Origin: Sulfuricurvum sp.
GTDB lineage: Bacteria; Campylobacterota; Campylobacteria; Campylobacterales; Sulfurimonadaceae
DNA length: 57,256 bases
NCBI RefSeq assembly: GCF_023229695.1
Contig: NZ_JALNYS010000020.1
Location: 1 to 57,256, forward strand
Reading direction: 5' to 3'
Shown: piece by piece, positions 1 through 7,967 of the stretch
Position numbering within the stretch: position 1 is the stretch's first letter
How the letters are laid out: each line of letters opens with the position of its first letter
The notes under the pieces: model-generated
What the model saw: the letters and a program-made list of their open reading frames with translations, nothing else
Database searches by the model: none
What the model was told of the DNA's origin: nothing
Made by a program: the position numbers and the translations under genes

Positions 1-124
1 CTGAGATTTCATACTCAATATCAGTAATTTCATCCAACTTTCCTCGGACTCAAAACGAAAGAAAGTCAAAAAAATCAACTGGGTACATTTGGGAATCTCT
101 AGAAGAGGTTCTTAGAGGTGCCCT
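1..124. mobile_element. Partial insertion sequence, one terminus with inverted repeat
   Basis: Bases 107-124 read GGTTCTTAGAGGTGCCCT. Their reverse complement matches 17 of 18 bases at 57163-57180 at the other edge of the window. Terminal repeats pointing outward from both edges suggest the window runs between two copies of the same insertion sequence, and that 1-124 is the last part of one copy. A short open frame ends with a stop at 25-27 and could be the transposase C-terminus, but it is too short to identify. The family is not established; the repeat recalls IS5-like ends only loosely. Confidence 0.5.
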
Positions 125-459
125 TTAAATATTACAAGTATAACCAAAAGGGCCAATATCCATGAAAGAAAGGAAAAGCCTTTTACTTTTGGTTCTTCTA
201 ATTTCCATGTTTGCTTAAATTGTTGAAGTTTGATTTTTTGTTGGTCATCAAATTGTTTTTGCATTCTTCTATGTTTATTTGCTGTATTAAATGCTTTTGC
301 TTCTTCGCTTATTTTAGTAGTTTTATGATTTTTAAAAGATGTTTGAGTTGAACTATTTTGGTCTATTTCTATTTCACCTTTTGATTCATTAAATTCAAAA
401 GAATCATTCTTTTTCTTCCAAGGGTCATTTTGCCTATGGTCTCGATCGTATATACCCAT
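112..459 (-). CDS. Hypothetical single-pass membrane protein, C-terminus overwritten by IS end
   Basis: This 115-residue product is unrecognised. The first 90 residues are polar and rich in Lys, Gln, Asp and Glu, and a single hydrophobic helix (about residues 95-111, FSFLSWILALLVILVIF) closes the protein. It looks like a tail-anchored or C-terminally anchored protein facing the cytoplasm. The last codons (KGHL-stop) are encoded inside the IS terminal repeat at 107-124, so the original C-terminus has probably been replaced by the insertion. It is divergent from the ribbon-helix-helix gene at 613 and may belong to the same integrated element. Confidence 0.5.
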   Translation of the reverse strand: MGIYDRDHRQNDPWKKKNDSFEFNESKGEIEIDQNSSTQTSFKNHKTTKISEEAKAFNTANKHRRMQKQFDDQQKIKLQQFKQTWKLEEPKVKGFSFLSWILALLVILVIFKGHL

Positions 460-545
460 CTATTTACCTGATATAAAAAAAGTAAAAATATTATAGTGTA
501 AAAAATAATATTTGCTGTTTTTTATTTAGAAATAAATAAATACTA

Positions 546-575
546 TTGACAAGCTATACATAAAATATGTACAAT
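546..575 (+). promoter_or_regulatory. Sigma70-type promoter with embedded palindromic operator
   Basis: TTGACA at 546-551 and TACAAT at 570-575 are separated by 18 bases. The spacer and the first bases of the -10 box hold a perfect palindrome, TACATA-AAA-TATGTA (557-571). This is the only good promoter ahead of the 613-2506 gene run. A palindrome in this place fits a repressor site, most simply for the ribbon-helix-helix protein encoded next. The autoregulation is inferred. Confidence 0.6.
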
Positions 576-612
576 TACTATGTGCCTTATAAATATACAC
601 AAAGGAAATACA

Positions 613-1002
613 ATGGATGTGTTTAGAGCGCTTGACATTGCAAAGGGTTCTGAAGAGAAAAAAGTTGGATTCAATCTACAAATACCATCTTCACGTAAAG
701 AAGAAGTAGAAGAATTCTGTAAATACAATGGTGTGAGTATGACAGCTTTTATAAATGGATTGCTTCAAGCTGCAATGGAGGAAGTGAAACGAAACCCTTA
801 CTACCAAGAAAGCACATTGCAGATAAGTGAAAAATTGGAGAATCTGAGTTGGAAACTTTCAGACCTTGAATCGAGTTTACAATATGATGAAAATGGGGCA
901 TTTATGAATACACCTAAAAATCATGCGACTAAAAATGAGGTTGAATCGCTTGTAATTGCGGTTTCTGCATTGGAAAAAGAACTAAAACGGAGATCAGAAT
1001 GA
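613..1002 (+). CDS. Ribbon-helix-helix-like element regulator
   Basis: 129 residues from ATG 613, chosen because AAAGGA (601-606) precedes it; a further in-frame ATG at 580 lacks a ribosome site. The segment around residues 18-55 (KVGFNLQIPSSRKEEVEEF, then VSMTAFINGLLQAA) has the beta strand plus two amphipathic helices of a CopG/Arc-type DNA-binding fold. The remainder is predicted coiled coil. It is the first gene of the integrated element, overlaps the next gene by ATGA, and is a natural copy-number or excision repressor acting at the palindrome in its own promoter. No family was confirmed by search. Confidence 0.55.
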   Translation: MDVFRALDIAKGSEEKKVGFNLQIPSSRKEEVEEFCKYNGVSMTAFINGLLQAAMEEVKRNPYYQESTLQISEKLENLSWKLSDLESSLQYDENGAFMNTPKNHATKNEVESLVIAVSALEKELKRRSE

Positions 1003-1265
1003 AAGTAATTATCGAAGGCATGTTGTTGTCAATTTACAAAAGCAACGATTTTAAAGACAAAGAGACGGGAGAAGTATCCCAAGGTAAACACAAGTTGCAG
1101 TTGCTCATCGAGAGCGAATTACAGAACGGTTCTGTTAAAAATGATATGCAAGATATTTCGATACCGGATACACGAGTAAAAGAGTATGAAACGCAGATCG
1201 GTCAAAAAATACAGGTCAAATGTGATGTTGTGTCAAAAAGTCAGGTAAGTTTCTACGTGAAATAA
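999..1265 (+). CDS. Small putative ssDNA-binding protein of a rolling-circle element
   Basis: 88 residues, starting inside the previous gene's stop codon (ATGA overlap). The sequence alternates short hydrophobic strands with charged loops (MKVIIEGMLLSIYKS, KHKLQLLIES, QKIQVKCDVV, QVSFYVK), a pattern expected of a five-stranded OB-like barrel such as filamentous phage gene V-type single-strand binding proteins. Its place directly before a rolling-circle Rep supports that role, since such elements need to coat the displaced strand. The assignment rests on fold pattern and context only. The 155 bases after it (1266-1420) contain no gene and could hold the Rep leader or a nick site. Confidence 0.4.
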   Translation: MKVIIEGMLLSIYKSNDFKDKETGEVSQGKHKLQLLIESELQNGSVKNDMQDISIPDTRVKEYETQIGQKIQVKCDVVSKSQVSFYVK

Positions 1266-1420
1266 AGCCACGTTGCGAAAGTCTGAGCAAAGCGAAGAAC
1301 GTAACGGGGTAACAACTGAACGAAGAGAAGGCGTTAGATATTTATTTGAGCGCATAGAGGGTCAATCCGCCAAGATAAGAACCCCCTACGGCGTCTCCAG
1401 TTTACTAGAAAGGAAACAAA

Positions 1421-2506
1421 ATGGATAATACTCAATTATCCCTAAAAGAGTCTGTAAATCATGTTGCCGATCTGTCGGTGAGAACCAGTCTGGGGCTTTG
1501 CCCCCGTAAGGGTTCTTCCGACGTATTCGGCTCTTCTTCCTTGACTACTTATAAAAAAGTTGTGGACATTGTCAAAACATACGGTCTGAACGAGAATGAT
1601 TTAGTGACAGTTCGTGAGAAACTTCAACGTCAAAGAAACTTCTTAGAATTCAGTTATGTTTCGAATAAGCAGACGGGACAAACATTCTCTCTCAAAGATT
1701 GTATTGTCTCATCAAACCATAACCCCCAACGCTATTACGGTGAAATTCAAAACCGTATTAACACGCTAGAGCGTGAAGCGACCAATGCAGGTTTAACCCC
1801 TATTTTCTTAACAATGACACTACCAAGCGAGTTTCATGAAATGAAGCAACACAACGGAAAACTCGTACCGAATCCAAAATACAACGGGACAACACCTAAA
1901 GAGGCCGTTAAAATTCTCACAAAGCAATTTGCCAAGCTCCGCCAAGACCGTTCGCTTAAAGAACTTACAAAGGCTCAGAGAATGTATTACCGTGTCAATG
2001 AACCGCACAAAGACGGTACACCGCACACGCATATTCTGTTATTCATTCCTAAAGATCGGATTGATCGTGTGGAAGTCGCTTTTAACCGCTTATTTCTTCA
2101 AGTCGGTAACAAGTTTGAGAAGAACATCAAAAGTGCATCAAGCTACATCATGAAGTACATCAACAAGACATTACCGATGTCTAAAGAGCAAATTAGCGAA
2201 ACCGATCAATACATTAATGCATGGTATGTCAAACACCGTGTAAATCGCTTTTGCTCCAGTCGCTCAATGGCTCCTATGTATCTCTACCGATTGTTAAGCC
2301 ATCGTTTCAGCCTCTACGGTTTAACCCAAGTTCGCAAAGGGGACAGCCTCCAAGTATTGGCACGTCTTGATGATGACAAGATCATGGAGATATGGGATGG
2401 TGATGAACTTTTGTTTATGAGATCGGAAAACATTACTTTGTACACCGTGCAAGATATTCAACGCAACTTACAAAAGCATGGAACCTACAACGGAAAGGCG
2501 GCATAG
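1421..2506 (+). CDS. HUH-family rolling-circle replication initiator (two-tyrosine Rep)
   Basis: 361 residues; AAAGGAAAC precedes ATG 1421. The metal-binding HUH motif is PHTHILL (His202 and His204), and the catalytic segment is SYIMKYINK, with Tyr242 and Tyr246 four residues apart and Lys245 between them. This Y-x-x-K-Y arrangement is that of phiX174 gene A-type initiators, which nick one strand, stay bound to the 5' end and restart replication. The C-terminal 80 residues carry no recognised domain. The protein probably makes a circular or single-stranded form of the element after excision. No capsid, Zot or mobilisation gene accompanies it here, so plasmid-like element versus phage satellite cannot be decided. 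Confidence 0.8.
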   Translation: MDNTQLSLKESVNHVADLSVRTSLGLCPRKGSSDVFGSSSLTTYKKVVDIVKTYGLNENDLVTVREKLQRQRNFLEFSYVSNKQTGQTFSLKDCIVSSNHNPQRYYGEIQNRINTLEREATNAGLTPIFLTMTLPSEFHEMKQHNGKLVPNPKYNGTTPKEAVKILTKQFAKLRQDRSLKELTKAQRMYYRVNEPHKDGTPHTHILLFIPKDRIDRVEVAFNRLFLQVGNKFEKNIKSASSYIMKYINKTLPMSKEQISETDQYINAWYVKHRVNRFCSSRSMAPMYLYRLLSHRFSLYGLTQVRKGDSLQVLARLDDDKIMEIWDGDELLFMRSENITLYTVQDIQRNLQKHGTYNGKAA

Positions 2507-2507
2507 T

Positions 2508-2834
2508 ATGATTGAAATGGAAAATATTAATCTGATCAAACAGATTGCAGAAGATATCGCATTGCTCAAAAGATCACTTAGTGATTCAAATGCAAAACGT
2601 TGGCTAAATGTCAAAGAAGTTGCAGAATATTTAGGTTACTCAAAAGATCGTATTTACAAAATCAAAGATCAATACTTGATTGAGGGGATTCATTTTCATA
2701 ATCAAACAGGTAAAATTCTTTTTGATAGAGTTGCGATTGACTCTTGGGTGGTCGGAAAGGAAACCGATGAAACTCACCAGTCGCGACGGCAAGTTGTGGA
2801 TAACATTTTATTATCAGTCAGAAAGGTATCGTAG
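2508..2834 (+). CDS. Excisionase-like helix-turn-helix protein
   Basis: 108 residues from ATG 2508, one base after the Rep stop, with GGAAAGG (2492-2498) as ribosome site. After a short coiled segment, residues around 32-80 (WLNVKEVAEYLGYSKDRIYK ... FDRVAIDSWV) form the winged helix typical of MerR/AlpA/Xis-type proteins, in which the second segment usually reads as 'R-x-x-I-D-x-W'. The 3' end overlaps the integrase gene by 68 bases in another frame, so the two are translationally linked. The expected job is directing the integrase towards excision or switching element transcription. It could equally be a plain regulator. Confidence 0.65.
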   Translation: MIEMENINLIKQIAEDIALLKRSLSDSNAKRWLNVKEVAEYLGYSKDRIYKIKDQYLIEGIHFHNQTGKILFDRVAIDSWVVGKETDETHQSRRQVVDNILLSVRKVS

Positions 2835-3822
2835 AAGCCTTAATCTTGATGATACAAAAGCTAATCGTAAATTAGCCGAAAATGTCATACTCCCTGAGAT
2901 TCAATGCAAGTTGAATTCGGGAACATTCTTTGAAAATAAAAAGTCCGATATTCCGACCGTAGAAGAGTACGCAAAGATTAGTTTTGAACTTCATAGTCAT
3001 CATCGTAAGTTAACGACTTCGTATGATTATGAATCATCATTGAGATTGCACATTAATCCATATTTTGCGGATAAGCGGATAGATCGTATTAAACCATCAG
3101 ATGTTGCATTGTGGCAAAATACACTTTTGGATAAATTGTCGCCAAGGCGTGTCCGAAGTATTAGAGCCGTTTTCAATATGTTTTTTCAAGATGCCTTACG
3201 AGATGAGATTATTGATAAAAATCCGTTGACTATGGTAAATGTGCCTAAAATTGAAAAGGTAGAGGTTAAGCCCTTTACTTTGGATGAAATGATGAAAATT
3301 ATCAAAAGCGGCGAGGGTGATATACAAGCATTTGTTGCCCTTGGATTCTTAACGGGTATGCGTAGTGGTGAAATGATCGGTTTGCGTTGGGAGGATATTG
3401 ATTTTGATCGTCGTGAAATTTCGATTAAGCGAACGATAAAAATGGGGAAAACGTCTACACCAAAAACTCAAAGCAGTGTTAGGACGATAGAAATACTCGA
3501 TCAATTATTTCCATATTTGGAAGATCAATATAAAAGAACTGGTCAGTATGAGAGTTATGTTTTTTTGAATCGTGAGCTTACGCATTACTATGACATTAAA
3601 CGGATTCGAAATACACATTGGAAAAATCTACTGCAAAAAGTAGAGATCGAGTATCGAACAATTTACCAAATGCGTCACACTTTTGCGACGGTTATGATCG
3701 AACATGGGGAAGATATTTTATGGGTTTCTCACATGCTTGGGCATACGGATACTTCTATGACTTTACAGATGTATGCGAAGTATCGAAAGCAAGATCAGAA
3801 GAAGAGAGCGACTTTTCTATAG
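2767..3822 (+). CDS. int: Tyrosine recombinase / integrase
   Basis: 351 residues from ATG 2767, chosen because GGAAAGGA (2754-2761) precedes it; upstream codons in frame are shadow of the HTH gene. The N-terminal part holds an AP2-like arm-binding region and a SAM-like core-binding domain (to about residue 165). The catalytic domain has Arg199 (TGMRSGE), Arg303 in YQMRHTFAT, His326 (LGHTD) and the nucleophile Tyr336 (MYAKY). Tyr300 replaces the usual first His of HxxR, a substitution seen in many phage integrases. The gene faces the 3' end of a tRNA-Asn 197 bases away, the classic arrangement of an element integrated into a tRNA gene. Confidence 0.92.
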   Translation: MKLTSRDGKLWITFYYQSERYRRSLNLDDTKANRKLAENVILPEIQCKLNSGTFFENKKSDIPTVEEYAKISFELHSHHRKLTTSYDYESSLRLHINPYFADKRIDRIKPSDVALWQNTLLDKLSPRRVRSIRAVFNMFFQDALRDEIIDKNPLTMVNVPKIEKVEVKPFTLDEMMKIIKSGEGDIQAFVALGFLTGMRSGEMIGLRWEDIDFDRREISIKRTIKMGKTSTPKTQSSVRTIEILDQLFPYLEDQYKRTGQYESYVFLNRELTHYYDIKRIRNTHWKNLLQKVEIEYRTIYQMRHTFATVMIEHGEDILWVSHMLGHTDTSMTLQMYAKYRKQDQKKRATFL

Positions 3823-3839
3823 TTACCTTTTGACACGTT

Positions 3840-3966
3840 TGGGCACGATTTGGGCACAGTAAGCTTTTTAGTCCTGTTTTTCGTTAAAAGAGTAAAAATT
3901 TTAGTATATAAAAATATTATAGCTTTGGATTTTATTTTTGCAATGAAAAATGGGCACAGTGGGCAC
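3840..3966 (+). repeat. Paired TGGGCAC repeats, candidate integrase arm sites
   Basis: TGGGCAC occurs at 3840-3846, 3851-3857, 3951-3957 and 3960-3966: two pairs with 11- and 9-base periods, about 110 bases apart, all in the same orientation. They lie between the integrase gene and tRNA-Asn, where arm-type binding sites of a tyrosine integrase are expected. The bases between are AT-rich and hold no gene. The role is inferred from position and repetition. Confidence 0.45.
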
Positions 3967-4018
3967 AATTTTGAAAGTTTTACTTTTGAAAGTGGCTATT
4001 TTTTGGGTTTATAAGGGG

Positions 4019-4093
4019 TGGCTCCGGATACTGGATTCGAACCAGTGACCAAGTGATTAACAGTCACCTACTCTACCGCTGAGCTAATCCGGA
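4019..4093 (-). tRNA. tRNA-Asn (GTT), element-proximal copy
   Basis: 75 bases with the 7-bp acceptor stem TCCGGAT/ATCCGGA, anticodon GTT in CTGTTAATC, a TTCGAAT T-loop and an encoded CCA end. It is identical to the copy at 4119-4193. Its 3' end faces the integrase gene, so it is the likely attachment site, with the 3' end restored by the element. Confidence 0.95.
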
Positions 4094-4118
4094 ATAAAAA
4101 AGAAAGAAAATCATAAAG

Positions 4119-4193
4119 TGGCTCCGGATACTGGATTCGAACCAGTGACCAAGTGATTAACAGTCACCTACTCTACCGCTGAGCTAATCCGGA
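4119..4193 (-). tRNA. tRNA-Asn (GTT), second tandem copy
   Basis: Identical in all 75 bases to the copy at 4019-4093 and separated from it by 25 bases. Identity extends for two more bases on each side and then stops, so the duplicated unit is essentially the tRNA itself. It could be a plain tandem duplication or the result of a recombination event at the attachment site. Confidence 0.95.
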
Positions 4194-4244
4194 ATGTTTA
4201 TGAGGGCGTAATTATACGGTATGAAGAGTGTAATGTCAAGAAAA

Positions 4245-5189
4245 TTAGCCTCTTTTCGGGGATTTTCGGTGAATATTCTTTACCGGAACGTAAAAAATGA
4301 TATTTGAGCGTTCCAAAGGGGCAATTTCGTCTTCCTGAATAAGCGTTTGAAGGAGGTTTTTGGATTCGTCATCGAAGAGGGCGTTAATATCCTCTTGTGT
4401 TAGAGGACGTTTGTCCAAAGTTGAGAGGATCTCCTGGCGGCTGTAACGGCTCGGTGTACACGAAGCGTGGGTACGTGAGACGATATGGATCGGGAGTGCA
4501 GGATCAAACTGCTGAGAAAGAGCATAGAGCTCGTTGAATTCAAGTCCTTGAACGCCGTATGCGGGGGGACGATCAACGGTTCCGATATCGATACGGGTAC
4601 ATTGTATGGTTTGCAGCGCTTTATTCAGCGAAGCGACCTCTTCAGCGGTATCATTGACCCCTCGGACAAAGAGAATCTCGATAAAGAGTTTGCCGTTAAA
4701 ACGTTTCGAAAAACGTCGGATGTTCTCAATAATCGCTTCGATCGTGATCCCTTCGGCGGGACGGTCGATTTTTTTAAAAATTTCGGGTGTCGCGGCGTCG
4801 AGGGAGAGTTTTACCTGATCGATTCGGAGAAGGGTGTTGAAAACTGCTTCATCGTTCAGGCAGGCGCTGTTGGAGAGGATGAGAAGCTCTTTCTCCCCCT
4901 TGATTGCATTGAGGTGCGCTATAAGCTCTGGGAGATGGGGATACATGGTCGGTTCACCGTTAGCGGTCAGGGTGATGACATCGATGTTTGGATGCTGCGA
5001 CAGGGCGTCCGTAAGCTCCTGTAAAATGGATTCGACCGGCGTAACCGTGTGTTGCCGGGTAAGAGGGCGGGCGGGCGCCAACTCACAGTAAAGGCAGTCA
5101 AAATTGCATTGTTTGGCAGAGGAGGAGAGGTCGATCCCCAAAGAGACGCCGAAGCGGCGTGAGTGGATGGGACCGAAAATCGTACTCAT
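4245..5189 (-). CDS. Radical SAM protein, COG0731 (wyosine-synthetase-like)
   Basis: 314 residues. The cluster motif CNFDCLYCEL (CxxxCxxC, about residues 28-35) binds the [4Fe-4S] cluster that cleaves S-adenosylmethionine; LTANGEPTMYP corresponds to the GGEPT-type motif that binds SAM. The N-terminus (FGPIHSRRFGVSLGIDL) is typical of the COG0731 family, whose archaeal members act in tRNA wybutosine synthesis. Bacterial members have no settled substrate. The start codon is one base after the hemE stop, so it is the last gene of the asd-yqhA-hemE operon; tRNA-Asn follows. Confidence 0.85.
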   Translation of the reverse strand: MSTIFGPIHSRRFGVSLGIDLSSSAKQCNFDCLYCELAPARPLTRQHTVTPVESILQELTDALSQHPNIDVITLTANGEPTMYPHLPELIAHLNAIKGEKELLILSNSACLNDEAVFNTLLRIDQVKLSLDAATPEIFKKIDRPAEGITIEAIIENIRRFSKRFNGKLFIEILFVRGVNDTAEEVASLNKALQTIQCTRIDIGTVDRPPAYGVQGLEFNELYALSQQFDPALPIHIVSRTHASCTPSRYSRQEILSTLDKRPLTQEDINALFDDESKNLLQTLIQEDEIAPLERSNIIFYVPVKNIHRKSPKRG

Positions 5190-5190
5190 A

Positions 5191-6234
5191 TTAGGCGTTT
5201 TTACTCACTCTTTGGCACTCGGCAACAAAGTGTCTGGCATGTTCAACCGGTACATCGGGGAGGATTCCGTGACCCAGGTTGAAAATATGACGTTTGCCCC
5301 CCATAATCGCCTGAAGCTCTTCGACCGATGCGGTTGTCTCCTCTTTGGAGTACAAACGGCACGGTTCCATATTCCCTTGAAGGACATAACGATCGCCCAG
5401 TTTTTCTTTGGCCAGAGCCATCGGGGTGCTCCAGTCTACTCCGAATACATCGAAGTTTCCGTACACTTTATCCAAAAATGCGGGGATCCCTTTGGGGAAC
5501 ATGATAACGGGGATATGCGGGTATTTTTCTTTTAAATACTCGGCGATCTCCACCATGTAGCTCCATGAAAACTCATCGTATTTGCTCGGCTCAATCGCTG
5601 CGGCCCAGCTGTCGAAGATCTGGACGACGTCGATACCGGATTCGATCTGTTTTTCCATGTAGAGTTTGACCACTTCGGTCACTTTTTTGAGTATTTTATG
5701 GAGAAGTGCCGGATTGGAGTACATCATCTTTTTGCAGATATTATAGGTTTTGGTCCCTTGCCCCTCGATCATGTAGGTAGCGAGGGTCCAGGGGGCTCCG
5801 GTAAAACCGATCAGCGCTTTTTCATCGTCACGCGCATCAAGCTGCGCCCGCAATATTTTGATCGTTTCATAGACATAGGACAATTTGGATGCGGCTTCGT
5901 CTCCGCCGGCCAGGGCGTTTAAATCTTCTTCATTCACGATCGGTTTTTCAAAAACCGGCCCCTCTCCTGCTAGAAAATCGAGTTTCATCCCCATCTCATT
6001 GGGGACAACCAAAATGTCACTGAAAAGGATCGCAGCATCAACACCGACGAGATCAACGGGCTGGATTGTTACTTCAGCGGCCATGTCCGGGGCATGGCAT
6101 AGATTTAAAAAGTTTCCGGCACGACGACGTACTTCCATATACTCGGGAAGATAACGTCCAGCCTGACGCATCATCCATACCGGTGTGTAGGGGGTCTCTT
6201 TTCCAAAACATGCATCAACAAAAATTTTACTCAT
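5191..6234 (-). CDS. hemE: Uroporphyrinogen decarboxylase
   Basis: 347 residues, full family length. It removes four carboxyl groups from uroporphyrinogen III to give coproporphyrinogen III, a cytosolic heme-pathway step. The N-terminal signature PVWMMRQAGRYLPEY contains the substrate-binding Arg of the family, FSDILVVP carries the catalytic Asp, and the C-terminal segment HIFNLGHGILPDVPVEH is the conserved family ending. AAGGAG-like bases (6241-6246 complement) precede the ATG. It lies 61 bases after the YqhA gene. The next pathway enzyme, hemN, is encoded at 38695. Confidence 0.97.
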   Translation of the reverse strand: MSKIFVDACFGKETPYTPVWMMRQAGRYLPEYMEVRRRAGNFLNLCHAPDMAAEVTIQPVDLVGVDAAILFSDILVVPNEMGMKLDFLAGEGPVFEKPIVNEEDLNALAGGDEAASKLSYVYETIKILRAQLDARDDEKALIGFTGAPWTLATYMIEGQGTKTYNICKKMMYSNPALLHKILKKVTEVVKLYMEKQIESGIDVVQIFDSWAAAIEPSKYDEFSWSYMVEIAEYLKEKYPHIPVIMFPKGIPAFLDKVYGNFDVFGVDWSTPMALAKEKLGDRYVLQGNMEPCRLYSKEETTASVEELQAIMGGKRHIFNLGHGILPDVPVEHARHFVAECQRVSKNA

Positions 6235-6295
6235 TAGTGCTCCTTAAAGATTAAGTGGGTGTTAAAAATAATTTCCTGCCTCAGAAGGGCAGAGT

Positions 6296-6823
6296 TCAAT
6301 GGTCGTGATGACCGACTTTGCTGAGAAAGTAAAGACCTACCGCAACCGCCGTGATTGAGAGTGCCAGATACAGAAGCTCAAGGGCACTGCTAAACTCGGT
6401 ACGCCCGACTTTTTGAAAAAACCCGACGACGAGAACCATAACAATGACTTTCGAGATTTTATCTTTGAGCTGATCGAGCGAATGGACCGCCAGCAGCTGA
6501 TTTTCACTTCCGTCTTCATCTTTTGCCGGATCAAGATCGGAGATAAAAAGCTCATACAAACCGAACGAGAAAATGATCATAACGACACCGATCAGGTACA
6601 AGTCAACCGCGCCGATAATACCGCCGACTACTATTTCGTGGAAGCCCTCCGGATGAGCATGGGTAAGATAGGTGTCAATGACATACGAAGCTGTGTAAAA
6701 AATATCAAAACTAGCGATAGCAAAGAGGACGATTGCCCCCAGCAATCCAAAGACTACGGCTAAAATAATGATAAATCGTGAGCTCCAAAGGCCGTGTTCA
6801 AAGATATTTTCAATAAAATTCAT
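6296..6823 (-). CDS. YqhA / UPF0114 family inner-membrane protein
   Basis: 175 residues with four predicted membrane helices (about residues 15-40, 70-100, 125-145 and 150-170) and a polar loop ELFISDLDPAKDEDG between helices 2 and 3. This layout and the motif around FSFGLYELFISDLD match the UPF0114 (YqhA) family. Its function is not known. The last residues (GHHDH) are His-rich. The gene starts 2 bases after asd ends and is followed by hemE, so it is part of that operon. Confidence 0.8.
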   Translation of the reverse strand: MNFIENIFEHGLWSSRFIIILAVVFGLLGAIVLFAIASFDIFYTASYVIDTYLTHAHPEGFHEIVVGGIIGAVDLYLIGVVMIIFSFGLYELFISDLDPAKDEDGSENQLLAVHSLDQLKDKISKVIVMVLVVGFFQKVGRTEFSSALELLYLALSITAVAVGLYFLSKVGHHDH

Positions 6824-6825
6824 CT

Positions 6826-7854
6826 CTATACCCCCTGCATCTCAACCCATTTTTGGGCGATACGGACGGCATTGGTGGCGGCACCGACACGCAGGTTATC
6901 GGCAACAACCCACATATGAAGGACATTTTCCCGGTAGAGATCGTTTCGGATACGTCCGACAAAGGTTTCGTTCTGGTCCATGCAAAGCGAAGGCATCGGA
7001 TAGATACTCTGTTCCGGCTCATCGAGGACGATGATATTGGGGGCTTTGCGCAAAAGTTCGCGCGCCTCTTCGGCATCCACCGCGCCGTCAAACGTCAGAG
7101 TCAGTGTTTCGGCATGGCCGCGCAATGTCGGAATGCGGACACAGGTCGCACTCACTTCGATATCTTTGTGCATGATTTTTTGTGTTTCGTTCACCATTTT
7201 GAGCTCTTCTTTGGTGTAGCCGCTATCGGTAAACGAATCGATTTGCGGTATGGCATTAAGAGCAATGCGGTGAGGAAATTTTTTAGGTTCGGTATCATCG
7301 AGTTTAAACGCAAAAAAGGCCTGCATTTGTTCAACGAGTTCTTCCATCGCCGATTTTCCCGCACCGGAGGTTGCCTGATAGGTACTGACATCGATACGTT
7401 GAAGGTCGTAAGCATCATCCAGCGGTTTAAGGGCTTGAACCATTTGAATCGTCGAACAGTTCGGATTGGCAATAATACCGCGATTGCGCCATTGGGCGAT
7501 ATCTTCGGGGTTCACTTCGGGGACGACGAGGGGGATATCTTCAACCATTCGAAAATGGCTCGTATTGTCGATGACCACCGCTCCTGCCGCTGCCGCGTAG
7601 GGGGCAAATTCTGCGGATACGCTTCCGCCTGCGCTGAAGAGGGCGATCTCGATCTGTTCTTCGTCAAATATAGTCGGTGTGAGCTCTTGGATCATAAGAT
7701 CTTGATTATTAAATGTTACGGTATTACCGGCACTTCGGGCACTTGCGAGGGGGACGAGTTTGGCGAGAGGAAAGTCGATCTCCTCAAAAATACGTAAAAT
7801 TTCTTCTCCGACGGCACCGCTGGCACCGACGATCGCGACGTTGTAACGTTTCAT
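6826..7854 (-). CDS. asd: Aspartate-semialdehyde dehydrogenase
   Basis: 342 residues from the ATG at 7854; AAGGAAGA lies 8 bases before it, while the ATG at 7872 has no ribosome site. It reduces beta-aspartyl phosphate to the semialdehyde for lysine, threonine, methionine and diaminopimelate. The N-terminal VAIVGASGAVGEE is the NADP-binding glycine loop, NPNCSTIQMV holds the catalytic Cys, and LRGHAETLTL contains the conserved His near the active site. It is the first gene of the asd-yqhA-hemE-radical SAM operon, 113 bases downstream of flgR. Confidence 0.96.
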   Translation of the reverse strand: MKRYNVAIVGASGAVGEEILRIFEEIDFPLAKLVPLASARSAGNTVTFNNQDLMIQELTPTIFDEEQIEIALFSAGGSVSAEFAPYAAAAGAVVIDNTSHFRMVEDIPLVVPEVNPEDIAQWRNRGIIANPNCSTIQMVQALKPLDDAYDLQRIDVSTYQATSGAGKSAMEELVEQMQAFFAFKLDDTEPKKFPHRIALNAIPQIDSFTDSGYTKEELKMVNETQKIMHKDIEVSATCVRIPTLRGHAETLTLTFDGAVDAEEARELLRKAPNIIVLDEPEQSIYPMPSLCMDQNETFVGRIRNDLYRENVLHMWVVADNLRVGAATNAVRIAQKWVEMQGV

Positions 7855-7967
7855 TTCAATCTTCCTTGACATTTTGGAAAGGTGATTATAGCCAAAGCGG
7901 ACTTGTAAAAAACTATTGGAGTTCTATTTTGTACCGAAAATAAAAAACAGTGACGTAAATGTGACGC

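Noticed and set aside
1..460. Left attachment copy (3' part of tRNA-Asn) of the integrative element
   Set aside because: No match to the tRNA 3' half occurs left of the regulator, so the boundary must lie outside the window or was removed by the IS.
1266..1420. Hidden small gene or tRNA-like RNA between the ssDNA-binding and Rep genes
   Set aside because: No ribosome site with an open frame and no tRNA fold; a Rep nick site is possible but unsupported.
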